Below, piece after piece: positions 1 to 8,513 of a stretch of DNA of 64,000 nt (position 1 is the first letter of the stretch; every line of letters starts with the position of its first letter). Origin of the DNA: Corynebacterium glaucum. Its GTDB lineage: Bacteria; Actinomycetota; Actinomycetes; Mycobacteriales; Mycobacteriaceae. The stretch covers positions 1,612,001-1,676,000 of the forward strand of contig NZ_CP047358.1 in the NCBI RefSeq assembly GCF_030408855.1. The letters run 5' to 3'. The notes under the pieces were generated by a model. The model saw only the letters and a program-made list of their open reading frames with translations. It ran no database searches and was not told the DNA's origin. A program made the translations under genes and the position numbers.

Positions 1-210
1 CGGGTTCAGCGCCTCCGAGACATCGGCGCCGAGCGCACGTTCCTTGACGCGGCTAATGAATGCGCGCACCACCGGCAGGGAAACGTCCGCCTCGAGCAGC
101 GCGAGGCGGATCTCACGTGCGGTGGCATTGATGTCGGCCTCGGTGAGTTTGCCTTTGCCGCGCAAACCCCCGAGGGCAGTTTGCAAGCGATCGGACAATG
201 ACTCGAACAC
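1..210 (-). CDS. ffh: Signal recognition particle GTPase Ffh, N-terminal part (cut by window start)
   Basis: The first 70 codons of Ffh are present and the rest lies outside the window. The translation begins with the helical N domain (FESLSDRLQTALGGLRGKGK, then ADINATAREIRLALLEADVS), which is characteristic of SRP54/Ffh. Ffh binds 4.5S RNA and signal sequences and delivers ribosomes to FtsY at the membrane. The GTG start at 210 is preceded by an AGGGAG Shine-Dalgarno about 9 nt away. It follows ftsY on the same strand, so the SRP GTPase and its receptor are neighbours. Confidence 0.93.
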   Translation of the reverse strand, partial: MFESLSDRLQTALGGLRGKGKLTEADINATAREIRLALLEADVSLPVVRAFISRVKERALGADVSEALNP

Positions 211-298
211 GGTGGGCACTCCCTCTATTGCTAAATCGGTTCGCCCCAGCCTAACGCGTCAACCCGTCGCGATTCACATCCGCTCGCGCGATAGAGGA

Positions 299-321
299 GG
301 TTGTCCGCGCGGCGGACAACT
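299..321 (-). terminator. Hairpin behind ftsY, identical to the one behind the alarmone synthetase gene
   Basis: A perfect 9-bp stem (GTTGTCCGC at 300-308 against GCGGACAAC at 312-320) closes a 3-nt loop and starts 12 nt after the ftsY stop. No clear U-tract follows, so it is either a weak intrinsic terminator or an extragenic palindrome. The same 23 nt, read in the direction of transcription, occurs at 53559-53581. Confidence 0.55.
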
Positions 322-333
322 AAGTTGCAACCG

Positions 334-2097
334 CTATCCGAGCAGCGCGTCGACGAAGCTCTCTACTTCAAACGGCGCCAGGTCATCCGCGCCCTCCCCG
401 AGGCCGACGAGCTTCACCGGTACACCCAGCTCTTCCTGCACCTGGAACACGATGCCACCCTTCGCGGTTCCGTCGAGCTTGGTCAGCACCACGCCGGTGA
501 TATCCACAACATCCCGGAACACGCGCGCCTGGGTGATGCCGTTCTGCCCCACCGTCGCGTCCAGCACCAACAGCACCTCGTCGACATGGCTCTTCTTTTC
601 CACCACGCGCTTGACCTTGCCCAGCTGGTCCATCAGGCCGGTCGATGTATGGAGGCGTCCCGCGGTATCCACCAGCACCACGTCTGCCCCCTGGTCCACG
701 CCGGTTGCCACTGCGTCGAAGGCTACCGACGCAGGATCCGCACCTTCCTTGCCGCGGACGGTGGAAGCACCAACGCGACGGCCCCAGGTCTCAAGTTGGT
801 CGGCTGCGGCCGCACGGAACGTATCCGCCGCGCCAAGCACCACGGTGTGGCCCATCGACACCAGCACGCGAGCGAGCTTGCCGGTCGTGGTCGTCTTGCC
901 AGTGCCATTGACGCCGACGATAAGAATCACGGCAGGCTTGCCGTCGTTAGGCATGGCCTTGATCGAGCGATCCATCTCCGGTCGGCCCGCCTCAATCAAT
1001 GTCTCGCGAAGCATCGCGCGAGCCTCTTCTTCGCTGGACACGCCGCGCTCGGCGATCTTCTCGCGAAGGTTGTCCACCACCTTCATGGTCAGCTCGGCGC
1101 CGAGGTCCGCCATGATCAGCGTGTCCTCGATTTCTTCCCACGCGTCCTCATCAAGGTCGCCAGCGGTAAGAATGCCCAGCAGCCCCTGGCCAATCGCATT
1201 TTGCGAACGCGACAAACGGCCACGCAGCTTGCCAATTCGCCCAGCGGCCGGGGCAATCTGGTCAATCTCAGACGCAACTTCGGCCGAATCTTCTGGCTCC
1301 GACACGATCGCATCGTCGGAGACAACCGCCCCCTCTTGGCGAGCCTCCTCCGCGACCTCAGCCGTCACCGCAGCAATGCCGGCAGCTTCTTCAGCCTCTT
1401 CGCGCAACTCGTCCTCAGTAGCAAGCTCATCGGCCGCCACCTCATCGGCGATCTCACCTTCGACGATCTCTGCCCCCTCATCGGACAGCCCCTCCACCAC
1501 CGGGGCTTCCTCCACCGCAAGGTCCTCATCGTCATCGTCGGCATTGAGGTCTTCGACAGTCTCGGCCGCATCGTGGGTCAGCTCAACCTCACCAGGAGCA
1601 GTTTGCTTTTCGACGGCCAGGTCTTCCGGCGCTACCGGCTCGTCAACGTCTACAAGGCGCGATACCGGCTCCGCGGGCTTGGGCTCTCGGGGCGCAGGCT
1701 CGGCCGGCGCCGGTTCGGCAGGTGCAGGCTCTGCCGGTGCTGGCTCGGCAGGCGCTGGCTCCGCCGGCACCGCCGGCTGCGGCTTCGGTTCGGCCGGAGT
1801 CGGATCCACCAGTGGGGCTACCTTCGGTTCCTGGGTACGAGGTGCCTCGCGTCGAATCGGCTCGGGCTTCTTTTCCTCGGCATCCACTTGGGCGAAGTTG
1901 AACCCGCCCTTGGCCTGGTAGTTACCCGACTTCTCCTGCTGCGTGAGCTGCTTCGGCTCTTCAGTCTCTGCCGGCTTCTCGAAGGAGACGGTTTTCGACT
2001 TCTTCCGCTGATTGCCCACCACTACAGCGATGCCGAGAATGATCAGGACAACCAGAATGATCGCAAGGACGATCCACAAAGTTGGCGATGTTGTCAT
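334..2097 (-). CDS. ftsY: Signal recognition particle receptor FtsY
   Basis: FtsY is the membrane GTPase that receives Ffh-ribosome complexes. The sequence shows one N-terminal membrane helix (about residues 6-27), a basic stretch, a long acidic A domain with PAEPA repeats, and a C-terminal NG domain. GTPase motifs visible are GVNGTGKTTTT (about residue 395), DTFRAAAADQL, DTAGR and TKLDGTAKGG. An in-frame ATG exists at 2106, but the ATG at 2097 lies 7 nt after a CAGTAT box and gives the usual MTT- start, so I prefer it; neither has a Shine-Dalgarno. Three opposite-strand genes separate it from smc. Confidence 0.93.
   Translation of the reverse strand: MTTSPTLWIVLAIILVVLIILGIAVVVGNQRKKSKTVSFEKPAETEEPKQLTQQEKSGNYQAKGGFNFAQVDAEEKKPEPIRREAPRTQEPKVAPLVDPTPAEPKPQPAVPAEPAPAEPAPAEPAPAEPAPAEPAPREPKPAEPVSRLVDVDEPVAPEDLAVEKQTAPGEVELTHDAAETVEDLNADDDDEDLAVEEAPVVEGLSDEGAEIVEGEIADEVAADELATEDELREEAEEAAGIAAVTAEVAEEARQEGAVVSDDAIVSEPEDSAEVASEIDQIAPAAGRIGKLRGRLSRSQNAIGQGLLGILTAGDLDEDAWEEIEDTLIMADLGAELTMKVVDNLREKIAERGVSSEEEARAMLRETLIEAGRPEMDRSIKAMPNDGKPAVILIVGVNGTGKTTTTGKLARVLVSMGHTVVLGAADTFRAAAADQLETWGRRVGASTVRGKEGADPASVAFDAVATGVDQGADVVLVDTAGRLHTSTGLMDQLGKVKRVVEKKSHVDEVLLVLDATVGQNGITQARVFRDVVDITGVVLTKLDGTAKGGIVFQVQEELGVPVKLVGLGEGADDLAPFEVESFVDALLG
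1697..1771 (-). repeat. 15-bp tandem repeat encoding PAEPA units in the FtsY A domain
   Basis: Five consecutive 15-bp units (starting at 1697, 1712, 1727, 1742 and 1757) differ at a few positions and encode repeated PAEPA pentapeptides. The block lies in the non-catalytic acidic linker between the membrane helix and the NG domain, so copy number could vary without breaking the frame. Confidence 0.85.
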
Positions 2098-2192
2098 GCC
2101 GTCCATACTGCCAGCTTCAACGGAGCGCGCGCGAGCCCGGTCCGCGGCTGTGAGTTTTGACCGATTTGTAGACCAAAACCATTTCAGCTGCG

Positions 2193-2198
2193 CATAAT
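2193..2198 (+). promoter_or_regulatory. Possible -10 box of the first META-like gene
   Basis: CATAAT lies 6 nt before the ATG at 2205 and no Shine-Dalgarno is visible, which fits a leaderless transcript. I see no good -35 element. Confidence 0.35.
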
Positions 2199-2204
2199 CG
2201 GGCC

Positions 2205-2753
2205 ATGCTTCAATCCCTCGCCGCGTTCCTCTTCACCGTTTTCTCTTTCCTCGCTTCCCTTATTGGTCTCGACGACGTGCAGCTCTCGAGCGGCAACTCC
2301 AGCTCCGACTACACCGTCACCAGCAGCAACCCTCCACAGATCTCTCCCAAACCAGGGCTGGCACCGGCTAGCGGAGTGCCGGCCTCCGCAACCCCCGCCA
2401 CCGCCGAGCAACTCGAGGATTTCCTCGCTTCCGAGTGGATGCCCGAGCCGTCCTTCCAGGGCAACACGATCTCCTTCTTGGAACTCGCCGGGGACGGCCG
2501 CTTCCAGGTGAACGCGCCGGGCACCTGCAACGGGGCCGGTGACGCGATCGCGGTTGTTGAACCGCAATCCACGTCCGCCACCCTGAAAAAGGTCGGTTGG
2601 CTCGCGGTCACTGAAAAGGCTTGCCCGGGCCTGAAGTATGAAACGGATCTCTCGACGCTCTTCGCGAATGACGTAGAGGTACGCTTCGAGGGAACTGACA
2701 CCGTTTACCTAGTAAACCCCAACGCCGCTCTCAAACTCACCCGGGAGCGTTGA
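2205..2753 (+). CDS. Exported META-like (HslJ-type) domain protein, single domain
   Basis: The protein has an uncharged hydrophobic N-terminus (about residues 1-22) that should export or anchor it, a Ser-rich linker, then one domain of about 110 residues. The domain resembles META/HslJ: LASEWMPEP at its start, APGTCNGAG with a Cys-Asn pair, TEKACP with a second Cys, and an ending VRFEGTDTVYLVNPNAALKLTRER. The same ending recurs in the next two genes, so the three are paralogues. Function is unknown; META proteins elsewhere are envelope or stress proteins. The family assignment is by eye. Confidence 0.7.
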   Translation: MLQSLAAFLFTVFSFLASLIGLDDVQLSSGNSSSDYTVTSSNPPQISPKPGLAPASGVPASATPATAEQLEDFLASEWMPEPSFQGNTISFLELAGDGRFQVNAPGTCNGAGDAIAVVEPQSTSATLKKVGWLAVTEKACPGLKYETDLSTLFANDVEVRFEGTDTVYLVNPNAALKLTRER

Positions 2754-2773
2754 CCTTATCGAAAGAGGCCCAA

Positions 2774-2953
2774 GTGCTGCTCCAAGTTCTCGGTGGAATC
2801 GCCACCCTCATCACCACCATTTTCGCAGCACTTGGGCTGGCCTTGGGTGTGCCCGCGGAAGCGTCGTCAAGCGAAACTAGCTCTCTCGGATCGAGCGAGC
2901 TGGGCACGCTGACCAACCCAGCACCTGCGGTCGAGCTCACCCGAGTCAACTAA
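2774..2953 (+). CDS. Mini-paralogue: membrane/export segment and tail without the META domain
   Basis: This 59-residue product has the hydrophobic N-terminus (MLLQVLGGIATLITTIFAAL), a Ser-rich linker with GSSEL, and the tail PAVELTRVN. It matches both ends of its neighbours (MISQILNAIAAFIMCIVAAL, GSSEL, ALKLTR) but lacks the domain between. The GTG at 2774 follows AAAGAGG by 5 nt and aligns with the neighbours' starts. A TTG at 2750 overlapping the upstream stop is an alternative, with GGGAG before it. It looks like an internal-deletion derivative; whether it is functional is unknown. Confidence 0.55.
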   Translation: MLLQVLGGIATLITTIFAALGLALGVPAEASSSETSSLGSSELGTLTNPAPAVELTRVN

Positions 2954-2972
2954 CCGAACGAAGGACAGCAGA

Positions 2973-3989
2973 ATGATCTCCCAGATTCTCAACGCCATCG
3001 CTGCGTTCATCATGTGCATCGTCGCTGCTCTCGGATTGAGTCTGAGCGCGCCGGAGGTGGGGTCATCGACGTCGAGCACGAGTAGCTCCTCTAGCTCGCA
3101 AGGTTCGAGCGAGCTTCGAGGGGTGCTCCCTCCCCTGATCCTCCCCAAGAGTGTGCTGACTCCTCTGCCGGAGAGCGCGAAGCTCGCTACGCCCGAGCAG
3201 GTCGACGACATTCTGGCCTCCCAGTGGGATGCTCAATTCACCACCGTCGAATTTCATCCTGTGCGAGAAGAGGACTACATCCCCCGTGGCAAGCAGGCCA
3301 CTCACATCGCTCGGTTCAATGTGTGCAATTACTACACCGTTGTTCTTGACATCGAACGTGCGACTGCTAGCTACGTTGCCCACGGCGGAGGCGGAACAAA
3401 AATGGGCTGCCGAGAGTGGATGCACGACCTCGACGAGATGTACCTCGACGCGCTGGACCAATCCGAAGCGTTCTACGTCGACGGCCCGGACACCATCTAT
3501 CTCGCTGGACCGGAAGGCGCACTCAAACTGACCCGCTCTAAGTTGCCGGCAGCACCGATCCAGCCGCCCGCGGAGCCGCCCACCGATCTGCCTGAGAACG
3601 TACTGGAGCCACTACCTGCCACCGCGCGGAAAGCCACGCCAGAGGAACTCAAGCGCATTCTCACCCAAACCTGGAAGGCCGGGTACAGCACCCTCGAGTT
3701 TTCTGAGTGGGACCAGACGTACCCGCCCCGGCATCCCGGAACGACTCACCTTTCGCAGCTCAGGGTGTGCAACTACGCGATAACTGAACTCGAGGTGGAC
3801 TTGGAAACGGCATCGGTTACTCGTCACGGAGGGCGAGTTACCGACATGGGTTGCCAGCAGTGGCGCCACGATTTGGACGACACCTACCGCAAAGCCGTCG
3901 GCACCACCGACACGTTTTACGTCGACGGCGCGGACACCGTCTACCTCGCTGGGCCGGAAGGCGCGCTGAAGCTGACCAGGACTGACTAA
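2973..3989 (+). CDS. Exported protein with two tandem META-like domains
   Basis: The 338-residue protein has a hydrophobic N-terminus, a poly-Ser linker, and two copies of a domain of about 125 residues. Both copies share PLPxxAxxATPE, a VCNY motif, MGCxxWxHDLDxxY and the ending FYVDGxDTxYLAGPEGALKLTR. Each copy keeps two Cys residues that could pair outside the cell. The ATG follows GAAGGA by 8 nt. The gene runs toward smc with only 2 nt between the stop codons. It is the expanded member of a three-gene tandem family; its job is not known. Confidence 0.72.
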   Translation: MISQILNAIAAFIMCIVAALGLSLSAPEVGSSTSSTSSSSSSQGSSELRGVLPPLILPKSVLTPLPESAKLATPEQVDDILASQWDAQFTTVEFHPVREEDYIPRGKQATHIARFNVCNYYTVVLDIERATASYVAHGGGGTKMGCREWMHDLDEMYLDALDQSEAFYVDGPDTIYLAGPEGALKLTRSKLPAAPIQPPAEPPTDLPENVLEPLPATARKATPEELKRILTQTWKAGYSTLEFSEWDQTYPPRHPGTTHLSQLRVCNYAITELEVDLETASVTRHGGRVTDMGCQQWRHDLDDTYRKAVGTTDTFYVDGADTVYLAGPEGALKLTRTD

Positions 3990-3991
3990 AA

Positions 3992-6900
3992 CTAAATAGT
4001 CGCCTCGAGCGGCTGCATGCGCTGCGAAATCACGCGCGTGACACCGTCGCCACGCATGGTCACACCGTAGAGAACGTTTGCCACGTCCATCGTGGGTTTC
4101 TGGTGCGTGATCACGATCAGCTGCGAATCTTTGCGCAGCTCCTCCAGCAGTGCGATGAGGCGTCGCAGGTTGACGTCGTCAAGCGCTGCCTCCACCTCAT
4201 CGAGCACATAGAACGGGCTCGGACGCGCACGGAAAATTGCCACCAGGAACGCAAGCGCGGTGAGCGATTTCTCACCACCGGAGAGCAGCGAGAGACGCTT
4301 GACCTTCTTGCCCGGCGGGCGAGCCTCGATTTCGATGCCGGTGGTGAGCATGTCCTCCGGCTCGGTGAGGATCAGCCGCGCCTCCCCGCCAGGAAACAGC
4401 GTGGCAAACACCTTCGGAAACTCCTGCTCCACATCACGCCACGCGTCGGTGAACAACGTCAGGATCTGGGCATCCACCTCGTCGATCACGCCCGTCAGGT
4501 CCTCGCGCGCCTGAATGACGTCGTCAAGCTGCGTGCTCAAAAACGAGTACCGCTCTTCCAGCGCCTTGTACTCCTCGAGTGCGAGCGGGTTGACCTTGCC
4601 CAACGCGCGCAGGTCCTTCTCCGCCTCGGCGAGACGCGCCTGCTCATACTCCAGGTCGAAGTCCTCGCCCGGGGTGTACTCGGCCACCAAGTCCGCCACC
4701 GCGATGCCGAGCGATTCGGTAACCTTCGCTTCCGCCTCATCGATGCGGACCTGCGCCTGCGAGCGCGCAATGTCGGACGCGTGCGCCGAGTCGGTCAACC
4801 GCGCCAAATGCTGGCGTGCGCCACTGACCGTGCTTCGCGCCTCCTGGTTCTGGGCCCGCAGCGCCGTGACCTGCGACGCCAATTCATCACGCTGGGCAGT
4901 CGCCCGCGCAATCGCGTCCTCGATCCGCGCGACCAAGTCGCGGGCGTGCCCGGCAACCGCCTCGGCGAGTTCAGCTTCGGCGCGGCGGCGGGCCTGCGCT
5001 GCGTCGTGGCGCGCCTTCGCCTGCCGCTCGTGTTCTGCCTGCCTGCGAAGCGCATCGCCGCGGCCCACGGTTTGCTCGGCAGCTTGCTGGGCGGCTCGCG
5101 CGGCCAGCACGGCCTCCACTTCCACGGCTTTCACGTTGTCCAGCGCGGCTGTCGCCTGGTCGCGCTCGGCGGTCGAGGGTTCCTCGGCTCCAGGTTCGTC
5201 CTCCACTCGCGCAAGCCGGTCGCGGGTCTCAGCCAATGCTTGTCGACGCTCTGCCACACGCCCTTCGGCTTCCGTCACCCGCCCCGCAGCGCGCTCGTGC
5301 TCGGCAGTATTCACCTCAGCCTGCTTCACCAGACGAGCGTGGTCGCGGCGCCAAGACTCAGCCTCCGTGTCGTGTTCACGCAGCGACGCTTTCGCTGCCG
5401 CAGCCGCCACCCGGGCGTCCTCGGCGGCCAGCGTCGCACCCTCGAGCGTGCCGGAGAGCTCCTCCAGCTGTGCCTTTGCCGCGTCTAACTCGGCCCGTGC
5501 GGTCTCAATCTGCGCGGCGACCTCCACGGTGGTGGTGCGCCCAGAACCAGCTGCGACCCAGCCCTCGCCGACAAGCGTGCCGTCGCGGGTCACTGCGCGC
5601 AGGCGCGGGTCCGCGGCGACGATGCGGCGGGCATCGGCAAGATCGTCGGCCACGGCGACGTCGACAAGCAAGCGGGTGACCGGCCCTTGCACCTCGGACA
5701 CGAGGGTGAGGTGGTCGAGCAACCACTCCACCCGGGCATCGGTATCCAGGCGCCAAGTCGCGCCGCCGAGTGGGGCGAAAAGCACGGTGCGCTCCACCTC
5801 GGCGAGCTTCGAAACCGTCTCAGCTGATGCCTCGCTCACGAGCGCCTCACTGTACGGCCCGAGCGCGGCGGCGAGCGCCTTTTCCAACCCCGGGGCCGCG
5901 GTCATCAGGTCGGCGAGCGCGTCGACCTCGCCGAGCACATCGCGAGCCGGGGCTTTCGGCGCCTGTTCCGCAAGCGTGGCAATGCGCGATTCCAGCGTGG
6001 CTACCGCGCGCTCGCGGTCGCGCTGAGCGTCGCGGAGCTGTGCAAGGCGCTTCTCTGCGGCGTCGGATTCGGTGTACGCCCGCACGTGCGCGTCGTCGAG
6101 CGGGCCGCGGCCAGCCTCGACGTCGGCGAGCCTATCGGCCACCTCATCAGCCTCTCGTTGCGCAGCTTGCGCGCGTTCGAGGGTTTCCGAGAGGGTTTCG
6201 GCCAGGCGATTGACCTCGTCTTCCGCAGCCTGCAGCGCTTGCTGCTGGGACTCCTCCTGAGCGAGCAGGCGTACCAACCCTTCGCGCCGGTCAGCGATCG
6301 CGCGCAACCTCGCCATGTGCTCGTGCTCCGCAGCGTCGAACGCTTCCTGCGCCGATTCGACCTGCTCGCGCACCGACTCCAGGTATGCGTTCGCCTCTTC
6401 GGCGGCCTCCTGATTCTCGGCGTGCTGCTCGTCAGCGAGGTTTGCTCGCACCAGGAGGTCTTCGGGATCTTGGCCCGCGTAAGGCACCGCGGCGCCGGCG
6501 TTTCGGGATCGTTCGGTGGCGATGCGCACCGTCGCGCTTGCGCGTTCCGCCAACGTTGAGAGCGCGAACCACACCTGCTGCGCGTCCTCCGCCTTGGGCT
6601 GCACCTCGGCTTGCATGGCCTCGATGCGTTCTTGCTCTGCGGTTGCGTCCTCGAGCGCACTGGTCGCCGTTTCCACTTGCGCGGCGAGCAGTTTCGCGCG
6701 CTCCGTGGCGTCGTCAAGCGAACTGCGAAGGGTAACCACCTGGTGCCCTGCGATTCGCAACCGGGCGTCGCGAAGCGTGGATTGCACTGTGGCTGCGCGC
6801 TTTGCTGCCTCCGCCTGGCGTGCGAGTGGTTTGAGCTGCTTGCCTAGCTCTTCGGTGAGGTCGGTGAGCCGGTCGAGGTTGGCCTGCATGCCGGTGAGCT

Positions 6901-7438
6901 TGCGCTGGGCTTTTTCTTTTCGGCGTCGGTGTTTGAGCACACCAGCGGCCTCCTCGATGAAGGCGCGGCGCTCCTCCGGGCGGGATTCGAGAATCTCCGA
7001 GAGCTTGCCCTGGCCGACGATGATGTGCATTTCGCGGCCGATGCCGGAGTCGCTGAGCAGCTCCTGAATGTCCATCAGGCGCGCTTTGGCACCGTTGATC
7101 TCGTACTCGGAGGCGCCGTCGCGGAACATGCGGCGGGTGATAGCGACCTCGGTGTACTCGATGGGCAGCTTCTTGTCCGTGTTGTCGAACGTGAGCGTGA
7201 CTTCGGCGCGGCCGAGTGGTTTGCGCTCGCCGGCACCGGCGAAGATGACGTCTTCCATCTTGCCGCCGCGCAGGTTCTTCGCGCCCTGCTCCCCCATCAC
7301 CCAGGCAAGGGCATCGACGACATTCGACTTGCCCGAACCATTCGGCCCGACTACCGCGCAGATGCCTGGCTCGAACTTCATCGTGGTCGCCGACGCGAAG
7401 GACTTGAATCCTTTGAGGGTCAGCGACTTCAGGTGCAT
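3992..7438 (-). CDS. smc: Chromosome segregation ATPase SMC
   Basis: SMC condenses and segregates the chromosome together with ScpA and ScpB. At 1148 residues it has the full layout: Walker A GPNGSGKSNVVD at residues 31-42, two long coiled-coil arms rich in Ala, Glu and Arg, a hinge near the middle (about 500-650), the ABC signature LSLLSGGEKSLTAL and Walker B FYVLDEVEAALDD. The ATG at 7438 is 7 nt after a TAAAAT box, so the mRNA is probably leaderless. The gene converges with the META-like gene. Confidence 0.96.
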   Translation of the reverse strand: MHLKSLTLKGFKSFASATTMKFEPGICAVVGPNGSGKSNVVDALAWVMGEQGAKNLRGGKMEDVIFAGAGERKPLGRAEVTLTFDNTDKKLPIEYTEVAITRRMFRDGASEYEINGAKARLMDIQELLSDSGIGREMHIIVGQGKLSEILESRPEERRAFIEEAAGVLKHRRRKEKAQRKLTGMQANLDRLTDLTEELGKQLKPLARQAEAAKRAATVQSTLRDARLRIAGHQVVTLRSSLDDATERAKLLAAQVETATSALEDATAEQERIEAMQAEVQPKAEDAQQVWFALSTLAERASATVRIATERSRNAGAAVPYAGQDPEDLLVRANLADEQHAENQEAAEEANAYLESVREQVESAQEAFDAAEHEHMARLRAIADRREGLVRLLAQEESQQQALQAAEDEVNRLAETLSETLERAQAAQREADEVADRLADVEAGRGPLDDAHVRAYTESDAAEKRLAQLRDAQRDRERAVATLESRIATLAEQAPKAPARDVLGEVDALADLMTAAPGLEKALAAALGPYSEALVSEASAETVSKLAEVERTVLFAPLGGATWRLDTDARVEWLLDHLTLVSEVQGPVTRLLVDVAVADDLADARRIVAADPRLRAVTRDGTLVGEGWVAAGSGRTTTVEVAAQIETARAELDAAKAQLEELSGTLEGATLAAEDARVAAAAAKASLREHDTEAESWRRDHARLVKQAEVNTAEHERAAGRVTEAEGRVAERRQALAETRDRLARVEDEPGAEEPSTAERDQATAALDNVKAVEVEAVLAARAAQQAAEQTVGRGDALRRQAEHERQAKARHDAAQARRRAEAELAEAVAGHARDLVARIEDAIARATAQRDELASQVTALRAQNQEARSTVSGARQHLARLTDSAHASDIARSQAQVRIDEAEAKVTESLGIAVADLVAEYTPGEDFDLEYEQARLAEAEKDLRALGKVNPLALEEYKALEERYSFLSTQLDDVIQAREDLTGVIDEVDAQILTLFTDAWRDVEQEFPKVFATLFPGGEARLILTEPEDMLTTGIEIEARPPGKKVKRLSLLSGGEKSLTALAFLVAIFRARPSPFYVLDEVEAALDDVNLRRLIALLEELRKDSQLIVITHQKPTMDVANVLYGVTMRGDGVTRVISQRMQPLEATI

Positions 7439-7445
7439 TGTGTGG

Positions 7446-7451
7446 ATTTTA
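7446..7451 (-). promoter_or_regulatory. -10 box of smc (leaderless)
   Basis: On the minus strand TAAAAT is followed by 7 nt and then the smc ATG; no Shine-Dalgarno is present. Confidence 0.55.
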
Positions 7452-7519
7452 CAGACCGGTCATGCTTGGCCCGTAGCGCACGCGCGCAATAGGATGGGTG
7501 TGGTTGGAAGGAGGGAGCA

Positions 7520-7717
7520 ATGACCCAAATTGTTGGTCGTGCCAGTGAGATAGAGACCTCATTGCGCGATGCGGCTGGAGCTCTCGCGCTCGCTGGCCAC
7601 TCTATCGATGACCCGCGCATTGACGAGCTTGTCCGATTAGCTGCCACCGGAGAAATCACCGTGGACGAGATGCTCGCCCGAGTGAGTGCACTCCTACTGC
7701 GCCGCGTTGTGCAGTGA
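7520..7717 (+). CDS. VbhA-like antitoxin domain protein, no toxin beside it
   Basis: The 65-residue protein contains ALALAGHSIDDPRIDELVRL followed by ATGEITVDEMLARV. This matches the pattern of VbhA-type antitoxin domains, which inhibit Fic AMP-transferases. No Fic gene (HPFxxGNGR) is encoded nearby: smc diverges on one side and a flavin reductase converges on the other. A strong AAGGAGGG Shine-Dalgarno sits just before the ATG. It may be an orphan antitoxin, act in trans, or be a small regulator of unknown role. Confidence 0.6.
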   Translation: MTQIVGRASEIETSLRDAAGALALAGHSIDDPRIDELVRLAATGEITVDEMLARVSALLLRRVVQ

Positions 7718-7724
7718 ACTGCGG

Positions 7725-8228
7725 CTAGGTTTCTACCGCCCGCGCCTTCACGTCCCCAGGCTCGATCGCCCCATGCGTACCAAACTCGCGCTGCCAGTAC
7801 AAAAGCGGCTGGTTGGAATTCATCTCGGCGCAGCAGACGTCGACAAGCACGAGCGTGTGGTCACCCGCCTCAATCATCCGAGCAACCGTGCCCGACACCC
7901 ACGTGTGGTTATCCGGCAACTTCGGCGCGCCGTCAGCCATGCACCAGTCGATGCCAGCGAACCGGTCCACCCGCTTGTCCGCAAAGCGGCGCGCAAGCGC
8001 CCCCTGATTCGTCGAAAGCACGTTGATTCCGATCGGCGATCCCACCTCGAGCTGCGCGAGTAACGACGAGCGCTGATCCAAACTCACCAGCACCATCGGA
8101 GGATCCAGCGACAGCGACATGAATGCACTGACCGTCGTGCCGTGCGGCGCCTCCTCGCTGCCGGTAGTCACAATCGTCACCGCCGCAGCAAGCTGGCTCA
8201 TCGCATTTTTGAACCGCTGTTCGTCCAC
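7725..8228 (-). CDS. Flavin reductase-like domain protein (FMN-binding)
   Basis: The 167-residue protein fits the flavin reductase-like/NTAB-RutF family, which supplies reduced FMN to two-component monooxygenases. Features are the N-terminal FKNAMSQLAAAVTIVTTG, GTTVSAFMSLSLDPPMVLVS for FMN binding, FGINVL-like GINVLS, and HTLVLVDV late in the fold. No partner oxygenase is adjacent. The GTG start lies just after the acyP stop with GGAG about 9 nt upstream, so translation is probably coupled to acyP. Confidence 0.8.
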   Translation of the reverse strand: MDEQRFKNAMSQLAAAVTIVTTGSEEAPHGTTVSAFMSLSLDPPMVLVSLDQRSSLLAQLEVGSPIGINVLSTNQGALARRFADKRVDRFAGIDWCMADGAPKLPDNHTWVSGTVARMIEAGDHTLVLVDVCCAEMNSNQPLLYWQREFGTHGAIEPGDVKARAVET

Positions 8229-8513
8229 CTATCGCTCCTCAAAACCTTGCGCACCGCGCGGCTCGCCGTACTGTTCGTGCACGGCTTCCACGGTGCCAGG
8301 CCGGTCGGTAGAGCTCGGGTTTTCTCGCAGGAGCTCAAGAAGCTTATCGACGTCCCCCTGTTCTCCCTCAGCCACGACCTCGACCCGGCCATCACTGAGG
8401 TTCTTTGCGTACCCGGATAGCCCCAATTCCAGTGCACGGGAGCGGGTCCACCACCTGAATCCGACTCCCTGAACGTGTCCGTGGACATGGGCAGTCATGC
8501 GTGTATCAGCCAT
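8229..8513 (-). CDS. acyP: Acylphosphatase
   Basis: Acylphosphatase hydrolyses carboxyl-phosphate bonds. The protein (94 residues from the chosen start) has the family core VHGHVQGVGFRWWTR, with the catalytic Arg, and GYAKNLSDGRVEVVAEG, with the catalytic Asn. The ATG at 8513 overlaps the last 8 nt of the symporter gene (ATGGCTGA) and has AGGAGGG 11 nt upstream. A later ATG at 8498 is possible. Confidence 0.9.
   Translation of the reverse strand: MADTRMTAHVHGHVQGVGFRWWTRSRALELGLSGYAKNLSDGRVEVVAEGEQGDVDKLLELLRENPSSTDRPGTVEAVHEQYGEPRGAQGFEER

Noticed and set aside
44..1921. Long plus-strand open frames opposite ftsY, and similar ones opposite glgP (20817-22769), glxK (16004-17131) and smc (4103-6026)
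   Set aside because: They are antisense shadows of conserved genes in GC-rich DNA, with low-complexity Ser/Arg/His translations and no domains.
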